Origin: Fimenecus sp045595185
Lineage (GTDB): Bacteria; Bacillota; Clostridia; Oscillospirales; Acutalibacteraceae
DNA length: 64,000 nt
Reading direction: 5' to 3'
NCBI GenBank assembly: GCA_045595185.1
Contig: JAZNZX010000005.1
Coordinates: 1 to 64,000 of the forward strand
In this document: in pieces, positions 16,082-24,235 of the stretch
How the letters are laid out: each line of letters starts with the position of its first letter
Position numbering within the stretch: the stretch's first letter is position 1
Made by a program: the position numbers and the translations under genes
Notes under the pieces: model-generated
Database searches by the model: none
Seen by the model: the letters and a program-made list of their open reading frames with translations, nothing else
Told to the model about the DNA's origin: nothing

Positions 16082-17279
16082 TTTCTCTCATCTCCTTTGC
16101 TTTCTGAATTTTCTTGATTTCAAGACTTTCAACAAAAGCCTGAACACGAGTTCGGAGCTGTCCTGAAGCAGATGCTGTGTATTGACGGTCAACAGCGGCA
16201 GTAGGAACACCGTAGTCACCACTCATAACATATGATGCAAGCGCTCTTTCATAACCCCAATACTCACAGAATTTAAGCTGTTCATACATAACACCGTCAG
16301 CATTATATTCGTCAACTAAATTCTTAACATAATCGCGTCTTTCCTGAACCTTTTCATGGCTCATATATCTTGGACATTGACTTGTTTTCATATAATGAAG
16401 TGCAATCTGTGTAAGAACATCATCCTCGTCTTTCAGAATGATTTCCTCACGACCGGGCATAGAGCCGAAACAGAATCTGTCAGCAACAACCAAAGCACCA
16501 CTGTCTTCAATAAGCTTTGTAAAGTCAGGGTCGTCCATTTCAGAGCCTACAACAACTATTTTAGCTCTGTAATTCTTTTTAGCATCAGGCTCGCGTGTTT
16601 TCAATTCTTCTGCTGTTTCGCGAAGCTTGTCCAGAATTAAATATTTCGGACAACAATATGTAGCAAGGCAGAGAACATGGAATTCGTAACCAGTAATTCT
16701 TGGATTTTCTTCTTTTCTGTATTTGCCGATTTCAGTAATAAGTCGGCAAATCTCATTGTGCTCATTGACTGCTTTTCTTAAAGCCTCATCGCTTGTATCA
16801 ATTCCGTAAACCTCATTGAGCTTATCAAGGACTTTAACTCTTAACTGATTTGTGTAATGCTTGATTGTGTGATTTTCAATCTTAAAAGGAGAGTCAACGA
16901 AAGAAACAAAGAACTTGTCATTCGGCACAAGGTTAAGCAATTCAAAATGCTCATAACAACGATTCATTTCCGAACAGGTTTCTGCACCAATCAAAGCAGA
17001 AAGGAAGTTGTAACCGCCCTCAATACCTCTTTCAAGTAAAGCTTTAGAATAACCACATACAAATGAACTCATATAATATGTAGCAATATCCATAGAGCCT
17101 GTACGAGGTGCGCGAAGTCTTACAGAAAAGCAGTTGTCAAGATTTAATAAAACCTCAGGAATGTGATAACAAGTGTATGCAATAGCCAATTTGCCATCGT
17201 TCGTTGCCTGCTTTACAAGGTCATTGTTTGCTTCTTGTAACAAGTTTTCAAAATAAATTAAGTGTTTTAAATCTTTCAT
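16074..17279 (-). CDS. 2-hydroxyacyl-CoA dehydratase-like subunit, small (401 aa)
   Basis: 401 aa, about the normal length for HgdB-family and double-cubane-cluster proteins. Candidate cluster ligands are YTCYHIPEVLL (C37), FVCGYSKALLE (C75), AETCSEMNRCYE (C102, C108) and YEQLKFCEYWGYE (C338); the last corresponds to the conserved KFCDP-type motif. With the 509-aa protein it probably forms a heterodimer activated by the HgdC-like ATPase. The start codon abuts the CooC stop. Substrate unknown; may act on a small molecule as in DCCP reductases rather than on an acyl-CoA. Confidence 0.87.
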   Translation of the reverse strand: MKDLKHLIYFENLLQEANNDLVKQATNDGKLAIAYTCYHIPEVLLNLDNCFSVRLRAPRTGSMDIATYYMSSFVCGYSKALLERGIEGGYNFLSALIGAETCSEMNRCYEHFELLNLVPNDKFFVSFVDSPFKIENHTIKHYTNQLRVKVLDKLNEVYGIDTSDEALRKAVNEHNEICRLITEIGKYRKEENPRITGYEFHVLCLATYCCPKYLILDKLRETAEELKTREPDAKKNYRAKIVVVGSEMDDPDFTKLIEDSGALVVADRFCFGSMPGREEIILKDEDDVLTQIALHYMKTSQCPRYMSHEKVQERRDYVKNLVDEYNADGVMYEQLKFCEYWGYERALASYVMSGDYGVPTAAVDRQYTASASGQLRTRVQAFVESLEIKKIQKAKEMRENG

Positions 17280-18041
17280 TTATATAACCCCAATTTCATT
17301 AAGTGCTTTTTTAACACCATTAACTACATTTGACTCATCTGGAAGATTGAATATATTTTCACCTTTGATGTCAAACACTGATAAATTCTTGTCGTCTTCA
17401 ATATAACTTAAAACAGGAATACCGTTTGTGTCAATATAATCCTTAATGCTTTCATCAGCCATACGGTTGACAATTACGCCGATTTTTTCATACATAACAA
17501 GCTCGTCAGCAACACTTTTTATAGTGCTTATAACCTGACAACCTTTTTTGCTTGGGTCAGTAATAAGGAGCAGGTGAGTGACCTTTTCCATAACTCTACG
17601 GTTAATCTGTTCAATACCTGCTTCACCATCAATTACAACATAATCAAATTCATTTGAAAGAATTGAAATAACCTCTTTTAAATATGAATTGATTTTACAG
17701 TAGCAACCTGCAGTTTCAGGACGACCGACTGCAATAAATGAATAACCGTCAGTTTCAACAAGTGCATCAAAAATTCTGTATTTTGCTTCACCTAAAAGCT
17801 CAATTGCAGTTCGTGTATCACCTTCATCAACCGATGCGATAATCTCTTTTTTTATATCATCAATTGTAAGTTTAACATCAATGCCGAGAGCAGTTGAAAG
17901 ACCGACAGCAGGGTCAGCATCAATGGCTAAAATTCTCTTATCCGGATATTTTTCAACAAGACATCTGACGATAGTTGCAGAAAGTGATGTTTTACCAACT
18001 CCACCTTTACCTGCAACAGCAATAATAGTTGCTTTTTTCAT
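17280..18041 (-). CDS. CooC/MinD-type metallochaperone ATPase
   Basis: 253 aa SIMIBI P-loop ATPase. The deviant Walker A is GKGGVGKTS at residues 11-19 and the Walker A' aspartates are in AIDADPAVGLS. A C-x-C motif, GCYCKINSYL (C113, C115), matches the nickel/zinc-binding CXC of CooC, the factor for CO dehydrogenase nickel insertion. VIDGEAGIEQINRR and LLITDPSKKG are the usual switch regions. No CODH gene is present here, so the client may be the CdhC-like or dehydratase-like partners. ATG at 18041 is preferred to GTG 18050 because AAGGTG lies 7 nt before it. Confidence 0.86.
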   Translation of the reverse strand: MKKATIIAVAGKGGVGKTSLSATIVRCLVEKYPDKRILAIDADPAVGLSTALGIDVKLTIDDIKKEIIASVDEGDTRTAIELLGEAKYRIFDALVETDGYSFIAVGRPETAGCYCKINSYLKEVISILSNEFDYVVIDGEAGIEQINRRVMEKVTHLLLITDPSKKGCQVISTIKSVADELVMYEKIGVIVNRMADESIKDYIDTNGIPVLSYIEDDKNLSVFDIKGENIFNLPDESNVVNGVKKALNEIGVI

Positions 18042-18051
18042 TAAAATCACC

Positions 18052-18702
18052 TTATTTAATTGCTAATGGCATATTCCATTTAAATGTCATAGCAAGGATT
18101 CTTAATATAAATGTAACCGAAACACCGATAACGATTGCTAAATTTTCACCAATGTGAATAGCACCACCGTATATGTGAAGAATGTAATAAACAGAAGCAC
18201 CGGCAAGAGCAGCAAGAGCATAAATTCGTTTGACAAGAACAAACGGTGTATTGTTTGTAAGAACATCTCGCAACATACCACCACAAATACCGGTTAAAAG
18301 CCCACAGGTAATACAAATGAGTGCATCACTTGAATGACCCTTGTCAATAGCGACAGTTACACCGATAACAGCAAAAACACCCAGACCTAATGCGTCGAAT
18401 ACATCATTAATATGTTCAATTCTTAATTCGTTTTCAAGGTATGTATGACTGAATTTTCTTGCAAATAAAAATACCACAATAGCAACAATAACGCAAATAA
18501 GTATATATGATTTTATTCCGAAAATTGCAGGTGGTGAAAAACTGAAAACAACATCTCGTGTAAGACCGCCACCGTGTGCAGTAATAATTGTAAGAAGAAT
18601 AACACCAAAAAGGTCAGTCTTTCTTCGAATCGCAATCATAGCACCTGAAATTGAGAATGCAATAACACCGACAACCTCAACAAATGTTGAAAAAACTTCC
18701 AT
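18052..18702 (-). CDS. TRIC-like (UPF0126) membrane protein
   Basis: 216 aa with about seven membrane helices arranged as two repeats. The repeat signatures are GAMIAIRRKTDLFGV with AHGGGLTRDV, and later CGGMLRDVLTNNTPFVL. The family is homologous to trimeric intracellular cation channels. GAGGG precedes the ATG. It lies 10 nt upstream of the CooC gene, so it is either the first gene of the dehydratase-like operon or merely co-transcribed. Upstream is a weak promoter (TTTACT-N17-TAAAAT on the minus strand) and the repeat at 18807. Confidence 0.88.
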   Translation of the reverse strand: MEVFSTFVEVVGVIAFSISGAMIAIRRKTDLFGVILLTIITAHGGGLTRDVVFSFSPPAIFGIKSYILICVIVAIVVFLFARKFSHTYLENELRIEHINDVFDALGLGVFAVIGVTVAIDKGHSSDALICITCGLLTGICGGMLRDVLTNNTPFVLVKRIYALAALAGASVYYILHIYGGAIHIGENLAIVIGVSVTFILRILAMTFKWNMPLAIK

Positions 18703-18806
18703 AATTCATACCCTCATTTTGCTTTTGACACATATTTACATATATCATTATAATTTTAACACAGAACAAAATAATAGTAAAGTGTTTAATAAACAATAAA
18801 AGCCAC

Positions 18807-18995
18807 AAATTATAATTTATCGGGATGAATAACCAAATTGGTAAGTCATTTTGAGCGTAGCGAAGAATCTCTCGCATTTCATCAGTCACCCTGAGTGAAA
18901 CGAAGGGTCTATTAAAATAGGACAGAGATTCTTCGTCACTTCGTTCCTCAGAATGACACTAACCTTAAACATCCCGATAAACTCCAATTTATAAT
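18807..18995. repeat. Dispersed palindromic repeat, copy 1
   Basis: About 190 nt of non-coding sequence with imperfect terminal inverted repeats (AATTTATCGGGATG near the left end; CATCCCGATAAA near the right). An inner pair also exists: GAGCGTAGCGAAGAATCTCT against AGAGATTCTTCG...CTCAGAATGAC. The copy at 31910 shares the ends and the inner pair in the same orientation. This copy has about 40 nt of extra internal sequence. It can fold into one long hairpin and has no ORF. The remainder of the 18703-19059 gap holds only AT-rich DNA with a possible leftward promoter. Confidence 0.85.
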
Positions 18996-19059
18996 ATACC
19001 AAATAATGTATATTTATCTTATCATTCTCATATTTATTTATGAGAATGGAGGGTTTATT

Positions 19060-19308
19060 TTGAACGATTTAGTTGATAAACGAGCATTGTTATTAGGTGA
19101 ATACATAGTAGAAAACAATTCAACCGTAAGAGCGACTGCAAAGGTTTTTGGAGTAAGCAAAAGCACCGTACATATGGATGTTTCTAAACGACTTTCGAAA
19201 GTTAATCCGAGCCTTTATAAAGAGGTTCGAAAAGTCCTTGATATTAACAAAGAAGAGCGTCATATTCGCGGTGGTCTTGCTACAAAGGAAAAATACCTTA
19301 ATAAATAG
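19060..19308 (+). CDS. spoIIID: Sporulation transcriptional regulator SpoIIID
   Basis: 82 aa, the SpoIIID length. The helix-turn-helix with VRATAKVFGVSKSTVHMDVSK and the C-terminal RHIRGGLATKEKYL match the mother-cell regulator SpoIIID closely. It acts in the SigE regulon to activate or repress mother-cell genes. The start is TTG at 19060, 7 nt after GGAGGG; a longer upstream reading frame would add a hydrophobic stretch not found in the family. A 9-bp hairpin (19024-19047) lies just before the ribosome binding site. Confidence 0.94.
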   Translation: MNDLVDKRALLLGEYIVENNSTVRATAKVFGVSKSTVHMDVSKRLSKVNPSLYKEVRKVLDINKEERHIRGGLATKEKYLNK

Positions 19309-19339
19309 TAAAAATATTCATTATTTTCCATAAAATCAC

Positions 19340-19367
19340 TTGAAATTTCATACTTTTAGTGTATAAT
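19340..19367 (+). promoter_or_regulatory. Promoter of ileS
   Basis: TTGAAA (19340-19345) and TATAAT (19362-19367), spacer 16 nt. The leader to ileS is only about 45 nt, too short for a T-box riboswitch. Confidence 0.75.
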
Positions 19368-19416
19368 ATATTCTGTTTAAATATGTATATATAACACTTG
19401 AAAGGTGGACAATATA

Positions 19417-22400
19417 GTGGCAGATGAAAAAAATCTCTTTGTCAACCTTGAGCATGAAGTTATGGAGCTCTGGGACAAGGAAAAGTTTTATGAAAAACTC
19501 GTTGAAAAAAATAAGGGTAAGAAAATGTTCCGTTTCCTTGACGGTCCTATTACTGCTAACAACCCAATGGGTATTCACCACGCTTGGGGCAGAAGCACAA
19601 AGGATATCTTTATCCGTTACAAGTCAATGAGAGGTTACGATTGCCGTCGTCAGAACGGTTTCGACTCACAGGGACTTTGGGTTGAAGTTGAAGTTGAAAA
19701 ACAGCTTGGTTTCAAAACAAAGAAGGATATTGAAAATTACGGTATGGACAAGTTTACTCGTCAGTGCGTTGACCGTGTTAAGCATTTCTCAGGCATTATT
19801 ACTGAACAGTCAAAAAGACTTGGTCAGTGGATGGATTGGGATAATTCATACTACACAAATACTGACCTTAACATTCAGGGTATCTGGCATTTCTTAAAGG
19901 AATGTGATAATCATGGTTGGATTCAGCGTGAATATAAGCCAATGCCTTGGTGTCCTCGTTGCGGCACATCACTTTCTGAACACGAAATGACAGGTTCATA
20001 TAAGATGATGACTCACAATTCAGTTTTCTTCAAGCTTCCTATTGAAGAACTTGATTCAAAGATTCTTGTTTGGACAACTACTCCTTGGACTCTTTCTTCA
20101 AACGTTGCTTTGGCAGTTAACCCTGAAATTGATTATGTTGAAGTTAAAATCAAGAGTGATGACCAGACATTGATTCTTGCTAAAAATGCAATCAAATACC
20201 TTGGTGACGATAAGCTTGAGGTTATTCGTGCACTCAAAGGTGAAGAACTTGTTGGTCTTCATTATGAAACTTGCTTTGCTGATTTGGAAGCACAGCAGGG
20301 CTTTGAGCACAAAATCGTAGCTTGGGAAGATGTTGCTGCTGACGAAGGTACAGGTGTTGTTCACATTGCTCCTGGTTGCGGTATTGAAGACTTTGAACTT
20401 GGTGAAAGACTTGGTCTTCCAAAGGTTATGCCTATCGACGATATGGGTATCTATCTTGAAGGCTTCGGCTTTATGACAGGTAAAGATAGCCACACAATTG
20501 CTGACGAAGTTTTCGAAAAACTCGATGAACAGAATAAACTTTATAAAGTTGAGCCACATGAACACAGCTACCCTGTATGCTGGAGATGTAAGAGCGAAAT
20601 CGTTTTCCGTCTTGTTCCTGCTTGGTACATTAAGACAAGCGAAATTAAGCCTAAACTCATTGAATGTGCAAATTCAGTTAAATGGGAACCTGCTTCAAAC
20701 GGCAAGCGTATGAATGACTGGCTCACAAATATGGGTGACTGGAATATTTCCCGTAAGCGTTATTACGGTATGCCACTTCCATTCTATCCATGTAGCTGTG
20801 GTCATATCACTGTTATCGGTTCAAAGGACGAGCTTCGCGAAAAAGCAGTTGACCCTGCTCAGGTTGATGCACTTCCTGAACTTCACAGACCTTGGGTTGA
20901 CGAAGTTAAGATTAAGTGTCCTCATTGTGGTAAGGAAGTTTCCCGTGTTTCTGATATTGGTGACGTTTGGCTTGATGCAGGTATCGTTCCGTTCTCAACA
21001 CTTGGTTATTTTACAGACCGTGAAGCTTGGGAAAAGAATTTCCCTGCAGAATGGGTTACAGAAATGCACGAACAGGTTAGACTTTGGTTCTATTCAATGC
21101 TCTTTATGAGTACTGTTCTTGTTGGTAAAGCACCGTATGAAAGAGTTGTTACAAACGGTATGGTTGTTGCTGAAGATGGCTCAAAATTCTCAAAAACAGG
21201 CTTTATGATTAAGTTTGACGAAGCTGCTGAAAAAATTGGCGCTGATACTGTTCGATATCTTTATGCAAGTGCACCAAACACAAACGATGTTCGTTTCGGT
21301 TATAACCTTGGTGATGAAGCAAGAAGAAAGATGCTTGGTTTCTGGAATATCTACACATTCTTTGAAACATATGCACAGCTTGACAAACCAAACTTTGCTG
21401 AATATAAGGTTGATTTCTCAAAATTAACTCCAATTGATAAATGGCTTGTTGTAAGAACAAACGAATACCTTAAGAAAGCAACTGCAAATATGGACGAATA
21501 TAAGTCATTTGCACTTATTAAGGATTTTGAAGTTTTTGTTGACGATATTTCTAACTGGTATATTCGTGCTAATCGTCGTCGTTTCTGGAAGACAGAAGAC
21601 CAGCAGGATAAGATGGTTGCCTATTGGACACTTTTCAATGCTCTTAAAGTATGTGTTCAGACAATTGCACCTATTACACCATTTATGACAGATTATATTT
21701 GGCAGAATCTCATTAGAAAGTGCGATTCAACTGTTGCTGAATCAGTTCATCTTAGCGATTGGCCAACAGAAATTGAAGGTGTTGCGGATGACGGTGTTAT
21801 TGAACAGACAGCTCTTGTTCGTGATGTTATTGCAACTGCAATGAGACTTCGTAACGAACAACAGATTAAGGTTCGTCAGCCACTTTCAAAACTTTTTGTT
21901 TGCTGTGATAATGAAACTGCTGATAAAGTTAAAGTTTTTGAGAAGAATATTCTTGATGAGCTTAACATCAAATCAGTTGAATATATTGATGACATCAATG
22001 TTCTTGAAGACCAGTTCCTTACTGTAAACTTCAAGGTTGCAGGTGCTGTTCTTAAGCAGAATGTAAATAAGATGAAGCAGACTCTTGAAGGACTTTCAGC
22101 TGATGAAATGAAATCACTTACTGCTGCAGTTGTTGCCGGTGGTGAAGTAGCAGTTCCCGGTTGGGACGAAAAGTTTGATTCTTCAATCTTTGCAGTTCAG
22201 TCAAAGACAAAAGAAGGAGTTGTTTCAGCAGAGTTTACACAGGGTGCTGTTGTTGCTCTTGATATCGTACTTACTGATGAACTTCTTAAAGAAGGCGTTG
22301 TTCGTGATATTATCCGTCAGTGTCAGGTTGCTCGTAAGGAAGCAGGATATCAGGTTGAACAGAGAATTGTTGCTGCAATCAATGTTGACGATGAGTTTAT

Positions 22401-22551
22401 CGTAAATGCACTTACTGAAAAACTTGCATTTATTGCAAGCGAGCTTCTCGCAGATAATCTTGTTATTAATGCAGAATTAAAAGCAGATTATTCAAATGAA
22501 TTCACTGTAAACGACAAAAAAGTTACTGTATCAGTAGCTAAAGGAGAATAA
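19417..22551 (+). CDS. ileS: Isoleucyl-tRNA synthetase, atypical motif variant
   Basis: 1044 aa class I synthetase that charges tRNA-Ile and edits Val-AMP. The catalytic N-terminal part has DGPITANNPMGIHHAWGRS where HIGH is expected, and DGSKFSKTGFM near residue 590 where KMSKS is expected. Both are non-canonical. CPRCGTSLSEHEM and CPHCGKEVSRVSDIGDVW suggest zinc pairs, and VWTTTPWTL is the editing-domain signature. The length and C-terminal region fit the long, eukaryote-like clade. Start GTG 19417 lies 8 nt after AAAGGTGG; an upstream GTG at 19405 overlaps that site. DUF1858 follows after 3 nt. Confidence 0.93.
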   Translation: MADEKNLFVNLEHEVMELWDKEKFYEKLVEKNKGKKMFRFLDGPITANNPMGIHHAWGRSTKDIFIRYKSMRGYDCRRQNGFDSQGLWVEVEVEKQLGFKTKKDIENYGMDKFTRQCVDRVKHFSGIITEQSKRLGQWMDWDNSYYTNTDLNIQGIWHFLKECDNHGWIQREYKPMPWCPRCGTSLSEHEMTGSYKMMTHNSVFFKLPIEELDSKILVWTTTPWTLSSNVALAVNPEIDYVEVKIKSDDQTLILAKNAIKYLGDDKLEVIRALKGEELVGLHYETCFADLEAQQGFEHKIVAWEDVAADEGTGVVHIAPGCGIEDFELGERLGLPKVMPIDDMGIYLEGFGFMTGKDSHTIADEVFEKLDEQNKLYKVEPHEHSYPVCWRCKSEIVFRLVPAWYIKTSEIKPKLIECANSVKWEPASNGKRMNDWLTNMGDWNISRKRYYGMPLPFYPCSCGHITVIGSKDELREKAVDPAQVDALPELHRPWVDEVKIKCPHCGKEVSRVSDIGDVWLDAGIVPFSTLGYFTDREAWEKNFPAEWVTEMHEQVRLWFYSMLFMSTVLVGKAPYERVVTNGMVVAEDGSKFSKTGFMIKFDEAAEKIGADTVRYLYASAPNTNDVRFGYNLGDEARRKMLGFWNIYTFFETYAQLDKPNFAEYKVDFSKLTPIDKWLVVRTNEYLKKATANMDEYKSFALIKDFEVFVDDISNWYIRANRRRFWKTEDQQDKMVAYWTLFNALKVCVQTIAPITPFMTDYIWQNLIRKCDSTVAESVHLSDWPTEIEGVADDGVIEQTALVRDVIATAMRLRNEQQIKVRQPLSKLFVCCDNETADKVKVFEKNILDELNIKSVEYIDDINVLEDQFLTVNFKVAGAVLKQNVNKMKQTLEGLSADEMKSLTAAVVAGGEVAVPGWDEKFDSSIFAVQSKTKEGVVSAEFTQGAVVALDIVLTDELLKEGVVRDIIRQCQVARKEAGYQVEQRIVAAINVDDEFIVNALTEKLAFIASELLADNLVINAELKADYSNEFTVNDKKVTVSVAKGE

Positions 22552-22554
22552 AAG

Positions 22555-22767
22555 ATGTTTCAGGTTACAAAAGATATGAATATCGGTGAAATCCTTGATA
22601 ATGCAAGAGAAACAGTACCATTCTTTTTAAGTCTTGGTATGCATTGTCTTGGTTGTCCTTCTGCAAGAGGTGAAACTGTTGAACAGGCTTGTATGGTTCA
22701 CGGTGTTGACCCTGACGAATTTGTTGATGGTATCAACCAGTTTCTTAAGGAAAACGCAGATAAATAA
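22555..22767 (+). CDS. DUF1858 redox-disulfide domain protein
   Basis: 70 aa. It is a stand-alone DUF1858 domain (hybrid-cluster-protein-associated redox disulfide family) with FLSLGMHCLGCPSARGETVE carrying C31-x2-C34. Function is unknown; a thiol-disulfide or metal-binding role is likely. It begins 3 nt after ileS with GGAG inside the ileS end and is followed by a terminator, so it is co-transcribed with ileS. Confidence 0.88.
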   Translation: MFQVTKDMNIGEILDNARETVPFFLSLGMHCLGCPSARGETVEQACMVHGVDPDEFVDGINQFLKENADK

Positions 22768-22774
22768 TTAACTA

Positions 22775-22807
22775 AAAAATCCTCCTATATTTCATAGGGG
22801 GATTTTT
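22775..22807 (+). terminator. Intrinsic terminator after ileS-DUF1858
   Basis: AAAAATCCTCCTAT pairs with ATAGGGGGATTTTT (one mismatch or bulge) around a TTTC-type loop, ending in a T run. Confidence 0.85.
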
Positions 22808-22826
22808 AAAAAGTGTGGTGTTGAGT

Positions 22827-23495
22827 ATGAAACTTGATAACAGATTAATGGCAATTGCTGATTTAGTGCGAAAAGATAAAATTTTCGCTGATATCGGTAC
22901 AGACCATGCATATCTTCCTGTATATTTGGTTGAAAAAGGAATAATAAAAAAGGGGATTGCAGCCGATTTGCGTGTCGGTCCTCTCGAAAATGCAAGGGAT
23001 GCTGTTGTTTCATACGGTTACTCCGAACAAATCGAATTGCGACTTTCTGACGGACTTGATAATTTCCAAGAAAACGAAGCCCATGAAATCGCAGTTGCAG
23101 GTATGGGTGGACTTTTAATTTCTTCTTTTATTGAGCGCACTCAATGGCTAAAAAATGAAAATGTTCACTTGATTTTACAGCCGATGACTCATGTTGAGGA
23201 GTTGCGAAAAACACTTTTTGATAATAATTTTATTATTGATAAGGAAGTAGTCGCAAAAGACGGTGACAAGCTTTACATAATTTTAAGTTGTTACTATTAT
23301 ACAGGAATGACTGCATATACCGAATTTGATTTAATTGTGGGAAAACTACCATACAATAATGACGATTTATCAAAAGAATATCTTTCAAAAATTTATAATA
23401 AATACAAGAAAAAACTTGATGCTTTGAAAAAAGCAGATAAGGAATGTACAGAACTTGAAAATTTGGTAGGTGAGTTAAAACAATGGTTACAGTAG
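22827..23495 (+). CDS. trmK: tRNA (adenine(22)-N1)-methyltransferase TrmK
   Basis: 222 aa SAM-dependent methyltransferase that makes m1A22 in tRNA. Motif I is IFADIGTDHAYLPVYLVEKG, and AADLRVGPLENA and EIAVAGMGGLLI are typical of TrmK. A C-terminal coiled-coil (KYKKKLDALKKADKECTELE) matches the family. ATG at 22827 fits the conserved N-terminus MKLDNRL. It overlaps the NIF3-family gene by 13 nt, a pairing conserved in Firmicutes. Confidence 0.93.
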   Translation: MKLDNRLMAIADLVRKDKIFADIGTDHAYLPVYLVEKGIIKKGIAADLRVGPLENARDAVVSYGYSEQIELRLSDGLDNFQENEAHEIAVAGMGGLLISSFIERTQWLKNENVHLILQPMTHVEELRKTLFDNNFIIDKEVVAKDGDKLYIILSCYYYTGMTAYTEFDLIVGKLPYNNDDLSKEYLSKIYNKYKKKLDALKKADKECTELENLVGELKQWLQ

Positions 23496-24226
23496 AAAAA
23501 ATATATAATTACATAAACTCAATTGCACCATTTGAAACACAAGAAGAATGGGATAATTCCGGATTTTTAGTCGGTGATAAAAACGCTGAAATCTCAAAGA
23601 TTATTTTTGCTCTTGATGTGACAACGGACATTATAAATCAGGCGATTGATTGTGGTGCTGAACTTATTATCACTCATCATCCAATAATCTTCAAACCTGT
23701 TTCAAATGTTTTAAGTGATAGTCTTATTTACAAACTTATCAAAAACAATATAAGTATTATTTGTGCTCATACCAATTATGACAAGGCTGTTGACGGTGTT
23801 AATGACATTTTATGCAAAACAGTTGGACTTGACTCGTTCAAAAAGATTGAAAATACTTGTCTTAATGTTGCTGAATATGATGTTGAAATTCCAATGGATG
23901 TATTTGTTAATCACATTAAGAGTGTTCTTAACGGTACAGTAAGATATAATTTTTTAAATAAGAATATAAAAAGAGTAGCAGTTTGCAGTGGTTCGGGTAG
24001 TGACTATCTTGAATTAGCAAAAGAGCTTGAGTGTGATTCTTTGCTTACAGGCGATGCCTCACATCACGCTTTCCTTGATGCAGACGAAATGGATATTTTA
24101 TTAGTTGCAGCGGGTCATTTTGAAACAGAAATGATAGCAATAGAACCGCTTATGAATAAAATTAAGAATCAGTTTGACATTACCTGTGTATTGGCACATC
24201 AGAAAACACCAATAATTACGATTTAA
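23483..24226 (+). CDS. Nif3-like dinuclear metal centre protein
   Basis: 247 aa NIF3/YqfO family protein, forming hexamers with a dinuclear metal site. Ligands are visible in ELIITHHPIIFKPV, CAHTNYDKAVDGVND and AAGHFETEMIAIE. It lacks the optional CutA-like insert of long forms. GTP cyclohydrolase activity has been proposed for the family but the cellular role is uncertain. Translation is probably coupled to trmK by overlap. Confidence 0.92.
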   Translation: MVTVEKIYNYINSIAPFETQEEWDNSGFLVGDKNAEISKIIFALDVTTDIINQAIDCGAELIITHHPIIFKPVSNVLSDSLIYKLIKNNISIICAHTNYDKAVDGVNDILCKTVGLDSFKKIENTCLNVAEYDVEIPMDVFVNHIKSVLNGTVRYNFLNKNIKRVAVCSGSGSDYLELAKELECDSLLTGDASHHAFLDADEMDILLVAAGHFETEMIAIEPLMNKIKNQFDITCVLAHQKTPIITI

Positions 24227-24235
24227 GAGGACTTT

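Noticed and set aside
13733..17279. Classical 2-hydroxyglutaryl- or lactoyl-CoA dehydratase fermentation cluster
   Set aside because: No CoA transferase, 2-hydroxyacid dehydrogenase or acyl-CoA dehydrogenase genes are adjacent, and the larger subunit is atypical in length.
19309..19416. Possible T-box riboswitch ahead of ileS
   Set aside because: Only about 45 nt separate the promoter from the start, with no specifier stem or T-box sequence.
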